Below, one piece after another: positions 50,044-60,592 of a stretch of DNA of 64,000 nt (the first letter of the stretch is position 1; each line of letters starts with the position of its first letter). Origin of the DNA: Paracoccus thiocyanatus. Its GTDB lineage: Bacteria > Pseudomonadota > Alphaproteobacteria > Rhodobacterales > Rhodobacteraceae. Location of the stretch: contig NZ_FTMK01000017.1 in the NCBI RefSeq assembly GCF_900156255.1, positions 1 to 64,000 of the forward strand. The letters run 5' to 3'. The translations under genes were made by a program, and so were the position numbers. The notes below the pieces were generated by a model, which worked only from the letters and a program-made list of their open reading frames with translations, ran no database searches and was not told the DNA's origin.

Positions 50044-51459
50044 TCAGAATTGCAAGCAGATGTTCGAAAAGGTGGACCAGCCATAATGGTTGCTGGAATG
50101 GCCCTGCGGCAGCCGCGTCATCAGATAGATGTCATGCGGGCCATCCAGCGGGCCGGGCGGCAGCACATGCGCCTGCCCCTCTTCCTCGGGCTGCAACCTG
50201 ATCCAGCCCGAAGCCAGGGCCGGGTCGAATGCCGGCAGGCGGCCCGGCAGATGCGGCCGCTGGTCCTGGGGCAGCAGCGCAAGCTGGTATTCCACCGGCG
50301 GCGCCTCGGGATGGCGGGTCAGGATCGAGGCGAAGACCTGCCGCATCCCCGGCAGCGCCAGCCCGGCCAGGACGCCGCAGGCGGTAAGATCGGGCAGCAC
50401 ATGCACCAGCAGCGCGTCGCCGGACTGGAACATGGGCAAGGTGTCGTGCAGCGTCTCCAGGTTGATGGCGGTGGCCAGGCTGTCGCGCTCGACCCGGCGC
50501 AGGCGGTTCTTGCCGCCGACCTGGATCACGGCATTGGCCGGGACCGGCGCCCGCGCGCCGGCGATCCAGCGCCAGATCTGCAAGGCCGGCAGGGTTTCGA
50601 CCGGCTGGCCGTCCAGGTCGGGATGGAACCGCGGCTCGGGGTGCTGGACCGCGCTTGCCAGCCGGATCGTCTCGGTTCCCTGATAGCTCAGGCTCAGCGT
50701 CAGGCTGATCGTGTCCGGCCCCAGCGCCCGGTCCAGCGAAAAGCGCAGCCAGCCCTGGGTCAGCCGCGCGGCGGGCACCTGCCAGATCGCCAGGGTTTCG
50801 CTGGTGTCGGGGCTTTGCAGGCTGACATTCAGCACCCCTTCGGCCGGCGGCGTCTCGTTGGCGATCTGGATCGCGATGTCGCTCAGCCCGACGCTGGAAC
50901 CGGGCAGCCGCTCGACCAGCCGCGAACCGTTGCGCAGGGTGATCGGCAATTGCCCCGCGACCGGCGACAGCGTCGTCTCCAGCTTGCGATGCTGCGGGCC
51001 ATGGCGATAGACGAATTGCTCAAGATTCTGGAAGCTGGCCTGGATTTCCTCGTGCTGCTGGCGCAACAGGCCCAGTTCGCGCATGAAGCGGGTCGAACGC
51101 TGCGCGCCTTGCTGCTGGGCCTTGGTCAGTTCCGCGACCAGCCATTCCAGCACCTTGGCGCGGCTGTCGGCGGTGTCGACCATTTCCAGCGGGATCTCTG
51201 CCGGGGCGTCGGCGTCCAGCTTGGACTGCCACAGCTTGGCCAGTTGCGCCAGATGCGCCTTGCCGCCGCTGGACAGCGGCAGCCGGCCGATGGCGCGCAG
51301 CGCCACCTGGTCCAGCGGCAGGGCCTGGCCCCGGCCGTCGCTGAACTCGACGGTATCGGACGACGCCTGCGCGACGATCAGCGACACCGGCAGCGACAGG
51401 GCGCTGACCTTGGCATAGTCTTCCGGCGCCACGAGAACGGAGGCAAATTGCTTGGACAT
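50044..51459 (-). CDS. DUF6212-like protein of glycan cluster
   Basis: Protein of 471 residues. The N-terminal half has a helical stretch (about 95-150, EWLVAELTKAQQQGA, QQHEEIQASFQNLEQF) and the rest looks beta-rich. There is no signal peptide or membrane segment. I recall similar proteins as DUF6212 beside glycosyltransferases in Rhodobacterales, but that name is from memory. ATG 51459 (MSKQFASVLVAPE) is preferred to one 17 codons upstream. The function is unknown. Confidence 0.7.
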   Translation of the reverse strand: MSKQFASVLVAPEDYAKVSALSLPVSLIVAQASSDTVEFSDGRGQALPLDQVALRAIGRLPLSSGGKAHLAQLAKLWQSKLDADAPAEIPLEMVDTADSRAKVLEWLVAELTKAQQQGAQRSTRFMRELGLLRQQHEEIQASFQNLEQFVYRHGPQHRKLETTLSPVAGQLPITLRNGSRLVERLPGSSVGLSDIAIQIANETPPAEGVLNVSLQSPDTSETLAIWQVPAARLTQGWLRFSLDRALGPDTISLTLSLSYQGTETIRLASAVQHPEPRFHPDLDGQPVETLPALQIWRWIAGARAPVPANAVIQVGGKNRLRRVERDSLATAINLETLHDTLPMFQSGDALLVHVLPDLTACGVLAGLALPGMRQVFASILTRHPEAPPVEYQLALLPQDQRPHLPGRLPAFDPALASGWIRLQPEEEGQAHVLPPGPLDGPHDIYLMTRLPQGHSSNHYGWSTFSNICLQF

Positions 51460-53031
<1,572 letters not shown>

Positions 53032-53122
53032 GCGCCGTCCCCCCGCTCTTGCATGAGGGCAAAAAAGCTGCGAATGCCGACGCGAGGGCAGTTCGCTCAC
53101 CTGACTATCCGGAGAAAAAGTG

Positions 53123-53887
53123 ATGTTCTACTACCAAAACTGTAACCAGAGACTCGGTCCGCAGCAGATGAACTATCATTTTTCGATTTCGCTGAAGAAT
53201 ATGTATTTCTTTTGTGAGGTGGCGAAATCGGGATGCTCGGCCGTAAAGAAAGAGCTATGGCGACAGGAAACCATGGATGTGCCCGTGCCGGAGGGCTTTC
53301 TGCGGGAAAACCACAACCCCCATGTCCCTTTTCAGCATCAGCTTCTGATCAAGCCTTTCCAGATGGGCCGCACGAAATTCAACGAGTTCATCAGAGATAG
53401 CAACGTCATTAAGTGGGCGGTCGTGCGCAACCCCTTCACGCGGATTCTGTCGGGCTATCTCGACAAGGTTCGGCGTGACGAGCCCCAGTTCAGAAACATC
53501 GCGCACCGGGTGGCAAAACTACGCAACGTTCATGTGTCCGCCGTTGCGCACAATTCCGTAAGCTTCGAGGAATATTGCGAGGCATTGACGCTGTTCGAAC
53601 AGCCGCTGGACTTCGATCAGCATTGGCGGCCGCAATACGAACACATCTGTGCCGATATCATACCCTATACTTTCTTTGCGAAGCTTGAAACACTGGATGA
53701 AGACTCGGGCGACATCGCCCGCCGAATAGGCTTGGCAAAGCTCTCCTTCACCGCCGGGCGCTCACACGCCACCGGGTCGAATGAAAAGGTGCAGGAATAC
53801 TACACCCAGAAGACTGCCGATATTGTTCGGAAGGTTTATGCCAACGATTTCGAACATTTCGGCTATGGCCTTGAACTTCCAAGGTGA
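53123..53887 (+). CDS. Sulfotransferase family 2 protein
   Basis: Protein of 254 residues. PAPS loop VAKSGCSAVKKEL near residue 36 (Cys replaces the usual Gly-Thr residues) and 3'-phosphate motif VVRNPFTRILSGYLDK near residue 100. ATG 53123 follows GGAGAAAAAGTG; a GTG one codon earlier is less likely. GC is lower than the flanks. Follows glf on the same strand, so its acceptor may be the same glycan. Confidence 0.82.
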   Translation: MFYYQNCNQRLGPQQMNYHFSISLKNMYFFCEVAKSGCSAVKKELWRQETMDVPVPEGFLRENHNPHVPFQHQLLIKPFQMGRTKFNEFIRDSNVIKWAVVRNPFTRILSGYLDKVRRDEPQFRNIAHRVAKLRNVHVSAVAHNSVSFEEYCEALTLFEQPLDFDQHWRPQYEHICADIIPYTFFAKLETLDEDSGDIARRIGLAKLSFTAGRSHATGSNEKVQEYYTQKTADIVRKVYANDFEHFGYGLELPR

Positions 53888-53950
53888 CGTCTGCATCTGG
53901 ATTTGTCTGATTGAACGAGAAGTAAGCCGGCAGGATGTAGAGGCAGTCCG

Positions 53951-54790
53951 ATGAGGCTACTCCGATTTATTACAAGGCGAAAGCATATAGGAGAGGTCAA
54001 CGCCTCTTCGGACTTTACCTTCCATCTTTCGAACCATCGCCTTCAATACAAGGCGGGCGGGCGGACGCTAATCGTTTCCTTCGATAACGCCGCCCGGCCG
54101 CTTAATGAGAAATACCACGGCCGCCACACCTGGGGCGAGAAGTTCTATCTTGGACAAGGCCATTCGCTGCTGGGCGTAATTGCACGCAGGCGCGATTGGT
54201 ATCGCCGCCACGACCTCATAGAAGCATTTGAAGCGATAAAAAATCAGGGCTTCTTTGAAAGCTTTTCGAATGTTGTCTTTACCGGGGGCTCCATGGGCGG
54301 TTATGCGGCAGCGGCCTTTGCTCCCTTTGCGCCGGGATGTAAAGTCCTCGCATATAGCCCGCAGAGCACTTTGAAACCAGATATTACCCCGTGGGAGAAC
54401 AGGTTTCCAGAAGGCACAAGGCAGAACTGGTCCCTGCCCTTCTGGGACGGTGCAGACGGCGTCCGCCATGCCGGCCTATGCTATATTATATACGACAACT
54501 TGGATACTTTCGACAGACGACACGCAGACCGCTTGGCCGTGGGGTCGCATGTTGTCAATTTGCCAATACCGGGCGCTGGACATGGCGGTGCGCCTATGTT
54601 GAACCAGATGGGCATTTTCAAAGAGGTCAATCGAGCCATGATCGCTGGTGAACTGGATCCGAAATGGTTCTTCAGGACTATAAGGGCTCGCCGTGGCACC
54701 TTGTTGTATCGCGAAGTCTTGGCGAACCACGCGGTCGCACGAAACCACCCAATCCTTGCCGAGCGCGTCCATAGGCTAGCCGGCCCATAG
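53951..54790 (+). CDS. Alpha/beta hydrolase-like protein of glycan cluster
   Basis: Protein of 279 residues. A nucleophile-elbow-like TGGSMGGYAA near residue 112 and a late His in IPGAGHGGAP give a serine hydrolase pattern; the order Ser-Asp-His is plausible, with Asp in IIYDNLD. No signal peptide. GC lower than neighbours. It could be an esterase/deacylase acting on the glycan or a precursor. Family not recognised with certainty. Confidence 0.7.
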   Translation: MRLLRFITRRKHIGEVNASSDFTFHLSNHRLQYKAGGRTLIVSFDNAARPLNEKYHGRHTWGEKFYLGQGHSLLGVIARRRDWYRRHDLIEAFEAIKNQGFFESFSNVVFTGGSMGGYAAAAFAPFAPGCKVLAYSPQSTLKPDITPWENRFPEGTRQNWSLPFWDGADGVRHAGLCYIIYDNLDTFDRRHADRLAVGSHVVNLPIPGAGHGGAPMLNQMGIFKEVNRAMIAGELDPKWFFRTIRARRGTLLYREVLANHAVARNHPILAERVHRLAGP

Positions 54791-54830
54791 CGCCCAAGCT
54801 TCACGGCTTGGCATCCATCCCAAGACCGGA

Positions 54831-55730
54831 TCACACCTTCACGATCCCCGGCCGGAACACCGCCCCCCGCGCAATCGCCCGGAAAATCTCTCGCCGCAGT
54901 TTCCAGGGCACATTGCCGCCCTTCATCTGCAAATGCACGCCATAGGCAAAGGCCAGGATCCCCATCCGGCCCCTTTCGCGGCGGCGCCAGGACGCCTCGT
55001 TGCGGGCGCCGTATTTGAATTTCCACAGGCTCTTTTCATCCACAAGGGCGAAATTCACCCCGCGATTGTCGGGCGTGTCGTGGATCACCCGGCTTTCGGG
55101 GCAGAAAATCCCCGGATAGGATCGCGACAGCCGCCGGGTATATTCCGCGTCGTCGAACCAGATGAAATAATCCGCGATCGGCAGGCCGTGCTGTTCCACC
55201 GCCCAACGCGGGATCAGGATCGACACGAACGAGGCGGAATCGACCAGCGCCCAGGGCGTCCGGGCGGTCAGGAAACGCGGCCAGTCCCAGACCGGGCGCG
55301 GCGTGTTCATCTCGCACAGCGAGCCGTCGATCCATTCCACCCGCGAACAGGCAAAGCTGGGCCGCCATTCGTGCTGCGCCTCGAAGGCGGTGATGGCCTG
55401 GACCAGGCGCTCGATGGCGTCGGGCTGCGGATAGGCGTCGTCGTCCGAGACCCAGAAATAATGCGCGCCCAGCCGATAGGCGGCCTTCAGCCCCTCGTGG
55501 AACCCCCCTGCCCCGCCGACATTCTGCGCCAGCCGCAGATAGCGGATGCGCGCGTCGTCCTGGGCCCGCGCCTCGACCAGCGCCTGGGTGTCGTCGGTCG
55601 AGGCATTGTCGACCACCAGGATCACGTCGGGGCGCAGCGTCTGGCCGTCCAGCGCGTCCAGCACCTTCATCAACTTGGCCGAACGGTTGAACGTCACGAT
55701 CACCGCCGCCGTCTTGCCCAAAGCACTCAT
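54831..55730 (-). CDS. GT2 glycosyltransferase, galactofuranosyltransferase (GlfT2)-like
   Basis: Protein of 299 residues. VIVTFNRSAKLMKVLDAL, VVDNASTDDT, the motif RLAQNVGGAGGFHEG, and the metal motif SDDDAYP, together with WFDDAEYTRRL, match the GlfT2-like group as I know it. With glf nearby, transfer of galactofuranose is the best guess. It follows the GT4 gene, whose last codons supply its ribosome site region. Confidence 0.85.
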   Translation of the reverse strand: MSALGKTAAVIVTFNRSAKLMKVLDALDGQTLRPDVILVVDNASTDDTQALVEARAQDDARIRYLRLAQNVGGAGGFHEGLKAAYRLGAHYFWVSDDDAYPQPDAIERLVQAITAFEAQHEWRPSFACSRVEWIDGSLCEMNTPRPVWDWPRFLTARTPWALVDSASFVSILIPRWAVEQHGLPIADYFIWFDDAEYTRRLSRSYPGIFCPESRVIHDTPDNRGVNFALVDEKSLWKFKYGARNEASWRRRERGRMGILAFAYGVHLQMKGGNVPWKLRREIFRAIARGAVFRPGIVKV

Positions 55731-55739
55731 CTTGAAACA

Positions 55740-57356
55740 CTACTCCTGAAGGCCCGCCGCGGCCTTCTGATAGACCGGCATCAGCACGTCCTTGGCGGTG
55801 GGGTCACTCGTTATCGCAGTCCAGGACCGGACCAGCGCCTCGCGCTGCCGGGACAGGAAATCCGCATCGCGCCACAGCCGGTCCACCGCGGCCACGATGC
55901 CCTTGACGCAGGCCCGCGGCGCCAGCGGCACCAGCAGGTCCTTGGGCACGATCTCGGCCTGCGAGCCGACATCAGTCGAAATGGGGATGCAGCCCTGTTC
56001 CACCGCTTCATAGCAGACCAGCGCCAGCCCCTCGTTGTTGGACGGCAACAGCAGGATGTCGGACTGGCGCAGGATCTCGGGCACCGGCGCGTCGGCAGGC
56101 AGCAACGCCACCCGGTCGGCCAGGCCGTAACGGCTTATCAGCGCCCGCACCGCGTCCAGGAACGGCCCCTCGCCCACGATCTTGGCGGCCAGTTCGACAT
56201 CGTTGCGCCTGGCCCAGTCCGACAGCGCCCGCAACGCCTCGACCAGCACGATCGGCCGCTTCTGGTAGTAAAGCCGGCCGACAAAGGCCACCTGCAACCG
56301 CTTCTTGCCCGGCTGCATGTTCGGTTCGGGCAGGCTGGCGGGATGCCCGCCCCGCTCCAGCATGCGCCCCAGCCGCACCTGGCCGATGATCTGGAACCTG
56401 TCGCGGTAGTAATCGACCAGCTCCCGGCTGATGACATGATGCAGGTCGATGAAGCCCGACCAGACCCCGGAGCTGCGCGGAAAGCCGCCATCGGCATGTT
56501 CGACGATATGGGTGCTGTCGATCACCCTGATCCAGGGCAGCCTGGCCCGCACCTGCGGCAGCGATTCGTAAAGCGGCCGGCAATGGTGGATATGGATCAG
56601 CCGGATGTTTTCCGCCCGCGCCAGGTTCTCGACATAGCGCGGCCACAGGGGGTGGGGCAGATAGCGGTCCAGCCGCAGAAAGGTGACGTCGGGGTGGTCG
56701 GGCAGCCTGTCCGCCAGCCGCTGGATCGAAGGCACGCCGGCGGCCACGAAGACCCGCAAGCCCGCCTCCAGCGCCCAGCGGATGGTGTCGAAGCCCAGCT
56801 TCTCGGCACCGCCGACCTCCAGCCAATGCATGCCGATCAGGATGGCTGGGCGCTGGTCCTGCTGCGCGGGCGCCGGGGCGGCCAGCAGCGCCGAGCCGTC
56901 GCCCCGCGGCAGCGGCTGATGCGAATGGCCGCCGGCGCGGCGCTTGCGCTGCATTTCCGCCTGGTAGCGGACGGTTTCATAGGCCAGCGGCGACAGCCGG
57001 TAAAGCGCGCGCAGCCGGCGCATCGGGCTCCAGGGCGCGTCCATCTGCCGGCTTTCGCTGGGCAGCGGCTTGCGCGGGATCGACACCTGGACGGTGACGA
57101 CCGGCGCGCCGGGATGGGCGCCGGGGCGGTCCACCTGCCCCAGGAACTCGGCATTCAAGTGTTCGGGCTGAAAGGTAAAGGCGCCCTCGGTCACCACCGG
57201 CGCGCCCCAGACCGGATCCTTGCCCTGATAGACCAGGAAGCTTAGCGCCTGCGTGGGGTAAAGGCGGGAATAGATGGCGACGATCTCTTGGATTTCGCGC
57301 TCGATACGCTGGGCGGTTTCCTCGCCGACGGGGGCGAGTGCGGTCATGCTGGTCAT
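55740..57356 (-). CDS. GT4 family glycosyltransferase
   Basis: Protein of 538 residues from ATG 57356 (MTSMTALAPVGEE); ATG 57347 is also possible. The first 140 residues are an unusual N-terminal region; then the GT4 core starts near ILIGMHWLEVGGAEKLG. Donor-site motifs are FVGRLYYQKRP and LPSNNEGLALVCYEA (E-x7-E). First gene of a two-gene unit with the GlfT2-like gene. Confidence 0.85.
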   Translation of the reverse strand: MTSMTALAPVGEETAQRIEREIQEIVAIYSRLYPTQALSFLVYQGKDPVWGAPVVTEGAFTFQPEHLNAEFLGQVDRPGAHPGAPVVTVQVSIPRKPLPSESRQMDAPWSPMRRLRALYRLSPLAYETVRYQAEMQRKRRAGGHSHQPLPRGDGSALLAAPAPAQQDQRPAILIGMHWLEVGGAEKLGFDTIRWALEAGLRVFVAAGVPSIQRLADRLPDHPDVTFLRLDRYLPHPLWPRYVENLARAENIRLIHIHHCRPLYESLPQVRARLPWIRVIDSTHIVEHADGGFPRSSGVWSGFIDLHHVISRELVDYYRDRFQIIGQVRLGRMLERGGHPASLPEPNMQPGKKRLQVAFVGRLYYQKRPIVLVEALRALSDWARRNDVELAAKIVGEGPFLDAVRALISRYGLADRVALLPADAPVPEILRQSDILLLPSNNEGLALVCYEAVEQGCIPISTDVGSQAEIVPKDLLVPLAPRACVKGIVAAVDRLWRDADFLSRQREALVRSWTAITSDPTAKDVLMPVYQKAAAGLQE

Positions 57357-57559
57357 GCTGCTGCGTATCTCGTCTGCCTGCTTCCGGCCCGGATGTAGTC
57401 GAGAACGGCCACAAGGAAAAGCCACAAGCGGGCCGTGCCGGAAAACCGGCGCAACTGCGCAGATTGTTGCCACCCGCCCCGGCCGGGGTTGGGGCTTGCA
57501 TCCGGCCCGCATTTCCCCCCATCAGGACCAGAACCAGTCCCGGCCGAAAGGAGGCCCGC

Positions 57560-58300
57560 TTGCATCGCTGCGACAGCGCCGGCTTTGCCATCCGGCTTGA
57601 CGATCTGCGCTATAAGATCGGCGGGCGCGCGGTGCTGGACGGCATCACCCTGCATTGCTCGGCCCGGCGCATCGGCGTGGTGGGGCGCAACGGTTCGGGC
57701 AAAAGCACCCTGGCGCGGCTGCTGGCCGGACTGCTGGCACCGACAAGCGGCCAGATCCGCATCGCCGGCCATGACGTGTTTCGCGACCGGCGCGCGGCGC
57801 TTGCGACCGTGGGCATCCTGTTCCAGAACCCCGACCACCAGATCATCTTTCCCCGCGTCGGCGAAGAGATCGCCTTTGGCCTGCGCCAGCAGGGGCTGGA
57901 CAAGGCCCAGGCCGCGGCCGGGGTCCAGGCGGTGCTGCATTCCTTCGGCAAGCCGCATTGGCAGGACGCGCCGGTCTCGGTGCTGTCGCAGGGGCAAAAG
58001 CACCTGGTCTGCATGATGGCGGTGCTGGCGATGCGGCCGCAGCTTCTGATCCTGGACGAACCCTATGCCGGGCTGGACATTCCCACCCGCCGCCAGCTTG
58101 CCCGGCATCTGCACCGCATCCCGGCCCGGCTGCTGCATATCTCGCACGACCCCGCCGACCTGGCGCAATCCGACCAGCTTTACTGGCTGGAACGCGGGCG
58201 CATCATCGCCCAGGGTCCGCCCGAAACGCTTCTGCCCGCCTTTACCGCCGAGATGGTCCGGCTGGGGGATCTTGATGATATCGCTGACCTCCCCGGTTAA
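57560..58300 (+). CDS. bioM: Biotin ECF transporter ATPase (BioM), TTG start
   Basis: Protein of 246 residues. Walker A GRNGSGKST, signature LSQGQK, Walker B LLILDEPYAGLD. The start is TTG at 57560, with a perfect AGGAGG five bases upstream; no ATG is available in that frame near the fold start. It overlaps bioN by 26 bases. Energises the biotin importer. Confidence 0.9.
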   Translation: MHRCDSAGFAIRLDDLRYKIGGRAVLDGITLHCSARRIGVVGRNGSGKSTLARLLAGLLAPTSGQIRIAGHDVFRDRRAALATVGILFQNPDHQIIFPRVGEEIAFGLRQQGLDKAQAAAGVQAVLHSFGKPHWQDAPVSVLSQGQKHLVCMMAVLAMRPQLLILDEPYAGLDIPTRRQLARHLHRIPARLLHISHDPADLAQSDQLYWLERGRIIAQGPPETLLPAFTAEMVRLGDLDDIADLPG

Positions 58301-58892
58301 GACCCGCGCGCATCGCTGGCCCGCCGGGGCAAAGCTTGCCGCGCTGTGCCTGGCCTCGACCGGGCTGGTGCTGGTGCGCGACATCGCGGTCCACGCCGCC
58401 GCGCTGGCCGTGGTGGCGGCGCTTTACGCCGCGCCGGGCCGCATCTTTCTGCGCGCCGGGCTGCACAGCCTGCGGGTGGTGCTGCCTTTCGTGGCCGTGC
58501 TGCTGGCCTGGCACGGCCTGGCCGGCGACCTGGCCCAGGGCGTTCTGGTCACGCTGCGCATGGTGACGCTGGTGGCGCTGGCCAATCTGGTGACGATGAC
58601 CACCGGGCTTGACGCGCTGGTCGAGCTGGTCCACCGCCTGGTCGCGCCGCTGCGCCGGCTGGGCCTGCCGGTGCATCTGCTGGAAACCGCGATCCCGCTG
58701 GTCATCCGCTTCACCCCGGTCCTGGTCGCCCGTGCCGAGGCGTTGGCCCAGGCCTGGCGCGCCCGGTCGCGCCGCCGGCCCGGCTGGCGGCTGGTGCTGC
58801 CCCTGACCTTGCAGGCACTGGACGAGGCCGACCATGTCGGCGAAGCTTTGCGGGCGCGCGGCGGCGCTCTTGGCCCGCCGGAACAGGAGTAA
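58275..58892 (+). CDS. bioN: Biotin ECF transporter transmembrane component (BioN)
   Basis: Protein of 205 residues with about five membrane segments. The T-component signature motifs AWRARS and ALRARGG near the C-terminus bind the ATPases. The start lies inside bioM (26-base overlap), and bioY follows after 4 bases. Confidence 0.88.
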   Translation: MISLTSPVKTRAHRWPAGAKLAALCLASTGLVLVRDIAVHAAALAVVAALYAAPGRIFLRAGLHSLRVVLPFVAVLLAWHGLAGDLAQGVLVTLRMVTLVALANLVTMTTGLDALVELVHRLVAPLRRLGLPVHLLETAIPLVIRFTPVLVARAEALAQAWRARSRRRPGWRLVLPLTLQALDEADHVGEALRARGGALGPPEQE

Positions 58893-58896
58893 ACGC

Positions 58897-59445
58897 ATGG
58901 AACGCAATATCGCCCAGATCGCCCTTTTCGCCGCGATGATCGCGGCGCTGGGGCTGGTGCCGCAGATCACCCTTGGCTTCGGCGTGCCGATCACTGCGCA
59001 GACGCTGGGCGTCATGCTGGCCGGGGCGGTGCTGGGCGCGCGCGGAGGCGCCGCGGCAGCGGGGCTGTTTTTGCTGCTGGTGGCGCTTGGCCTGCCGCTT
59101 CTGTCCGGCGGCCGCGGCGGGCTGGGCGCCTTTGCCGCGCCCACCGGCGGCTTTGCGCTGGGTTTTCCGGTCGCGGCCTTTGCCACCGGCCTGTTCGTCG
59201 AACATGTCCGCCTGCGCTCGGCGGGGTTGGCGGCGGGCTTGGGCGCGGCCTTCGGCGGGATCGCGATCCTTTACGTCATGGGCGCGGCCGGGCTTGCCTT
59301 GGCCAGCGGCAAAAGCCTGGGCCAGGCGTTCCTGCTGGTGGCGGTCTTCATCCCCGGCGACCTGCTGAAGGCGGCGATCACCGGCCTGCTGGTGCAGGCT
59401 TTGGCCAAGCTGCGCCCGCAGACCCTGGCCTGGCACCGCGCCTGA
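58897..59445 (+). CDS. bioY: Biotin transporter substrate-binding component (BioY)
   Basis: Protein of 182 residues with six membrane segments. BioY motif VPITAQTLGVMLAGAVLGARGG and the region LPLLSGGRGGLGAFAAPTGGFALGF that binds biotin. ATG 58897 follows AGGAGTAAACGC. Together bioMNY make a complete biotin importer. No biotin synthesis genes or BioR-type site (TTATAGATAA-like) were seen nearby. Confidence 0.93.
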   Translation: MERNIAQIALFAAMIAALGLVPQITLGFGVPITAQTLGVMLAGAVLGARGGAAAAGLFLLLVALGLPLLSGGRGGLGAFAAPTGGFALGFPVAAFATGLFVEHVRLRSAGLAAGLGAAFGGIAILYVMGAAGLALASGKSLGQAFLLVAVFIPGDLLKAAITGLLVQALAKLRPQTLAWHRA

Positions 59446-59472
59446 CCGGCGGGGGGCGCGGGGGGTCGAGTC

Positions 59473-60270
59473 GTTAAAGGCCCGCGCGCGGGGCAGATCT
59501 CGGCCGGCCTTCTTGCCCGCCCGTGATGACAAGGCTTTGCCCGGACCCTTTCCCGACCCGCCGACCCTTTCGCAACGGAAGGCCGGACCGACCAGAACCA
59601 GCCCCGTTGCGCGGCAAGGGGCGCAACCTTCGGGTCGTCAAAGGCCCGCGTGCGCGGGGCAGATCGCGGCCGGCCTTCTTGCCCGTGGTCACAGGGCTTT
59701 GCCGGGACCCGTTCCCGACCCGCCGACCCTTTCGCAACGGAAGGCCGGATCGACCAGAACCGGCCCCGTTGCCCGGCAAGGGGCGCAACCTTCGGGTCGT
59801 CAAAGGCCCGCGTGCGCGGGGCAGATCGCGGCCGGCCTTCTTGCCCGTGGTCACAGGGCTTTGCCGGGACCCTTTCCCGACCCGCCGACCCTTTCGCAAC
59901 GGAAGGCCGGATCGACCAGAACCAACCCCGTTGGGCGGCAAGGGGCGCGGCCTTCGGGTCGTTAAAGGCCCGCGCACGAGGCAGATCGCGGCCGGCCTTC
60001 TTGCCCGCCCGTGATGACAGAGCTTTGCCGGGACCCGTTCCCGACCCGCGAACCCTTTCGCGACGGGTGGCCGGACCGACCAGAACCGGCCCCGTTGCCC
60101 GGCAAGGGGCGCAACCTTCGGGTCGTCAAAGGCCCGCGTGCGCGGGGCAGATCGCGGCCGGCCTTCTTGCCCGTGGTCACAGGGCTTTGCCGGGACCCGT
60201 TCCCGACCCGCCGACCCTTTCGCGACGGGTCGTCAGATCGACCAGCACCGGCCCCGTTGGGCGGCAAGGC
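59473..60270. repeat. Five tandem 162-164 bp GC-rich repeats
   Basis: Unit beginning GTYAAAGGCCCGCG starts at 59473, 59637, 59799, 59961 and 60125 (steps 164, 162, 162, 164); the fifth copy loses similarity near 60270. Copies 1 and 4 share a variant (CCCGCCCGTGATGACA) against CCCGTGGTCACAG in copies 2, 3 and 5, so the array probably grew by mixed duplication. Each unit holds two hairpins: one around CCTTTCGCAACGGAAGG, one around GCCCCGTTGCCCGGCAAGGGGC. All frames are open because of GC content; I see no real coding signal. It lies beside the partition genes. Confidence 0.9.
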
Positions 60271-60573
60271 CCCCCGCATCTTGCCCCGATGCCCCACCGC
60301 GGCCGGCGGGCTGGAACGAACCGCCCCCGCCGCGCAACTCTCTGAAAACCACCCTAAAACCCTGGCTCAAACCCCCACCTGGGGCACCCAAGCGACCAGG
60401 CCACATGGCCGAAATACCCTCACTCAAGGGCCTTTCAGCCGGAACCAGCTCAAGCCCTTCCTCCAATAAACGCAAACTTCTATCCCATCATATCCGCTTA
60501 AAACTCCCTTTCTGCGGATTACCCATATACCCCAGCGCCAAAAGGGCAAATTGCCCCCCTGCCCTATTCCGGT
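60271..60573. other. Non-coding stretch between the repeat array and parB
   Basis: About 300 bases with lower GC toward its right half (ACTTCTATCCCATCATATCC region). It contains a small hairpin that may end parB transcription. No gene with a ribosome site was seen. Confidence 0.5.
60544..60556 (-). terminator. Possible parB terminator
   Basis: GGGCAAATTGCCC is a palindrome; read on the minus strand it is followed by TTTT, downstream of the parB stop. The loop is short, so the effect may be weak. Confidence 0.35.
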
Positions 60574-60590
60574 GGTTTCGCTGCGAAACC
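60574..60590. promoter_or_regulatory. parS-like palindrome 1, just after parB
   Basis: GGTTTCGCTGCGAAACC is a perfect 17-bp inverted repeat around a single central base, two bases beyond the parB stop codon. The same motif recurs at 61626-61640 and 63193-63209, only around the par genes. Likely ParB binding (centromere) site. Confidence 0.7.
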
Positions 60591-60592
60591 CC

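Noticed and set aside
57353-58384. Minus-strand frame over bioM
   Set aside because: Antisense to the bioM/bioN genes and Gln/His/Arg-rich; no promoter or ribosome site.
59473-60270. CRISPR array
   Set aside because: Units of 162-164 bp are repeated as a whole, with no short repeat/unique spacer pattern.
59474-60345. Proteins with internal repeats encoded in the tandem repeat array, on both strands
   Set aside because: Several frames are open at once, unit lengths of 164 break the frame, and no ribosome site is present. Treated as a DNA or RNA element.
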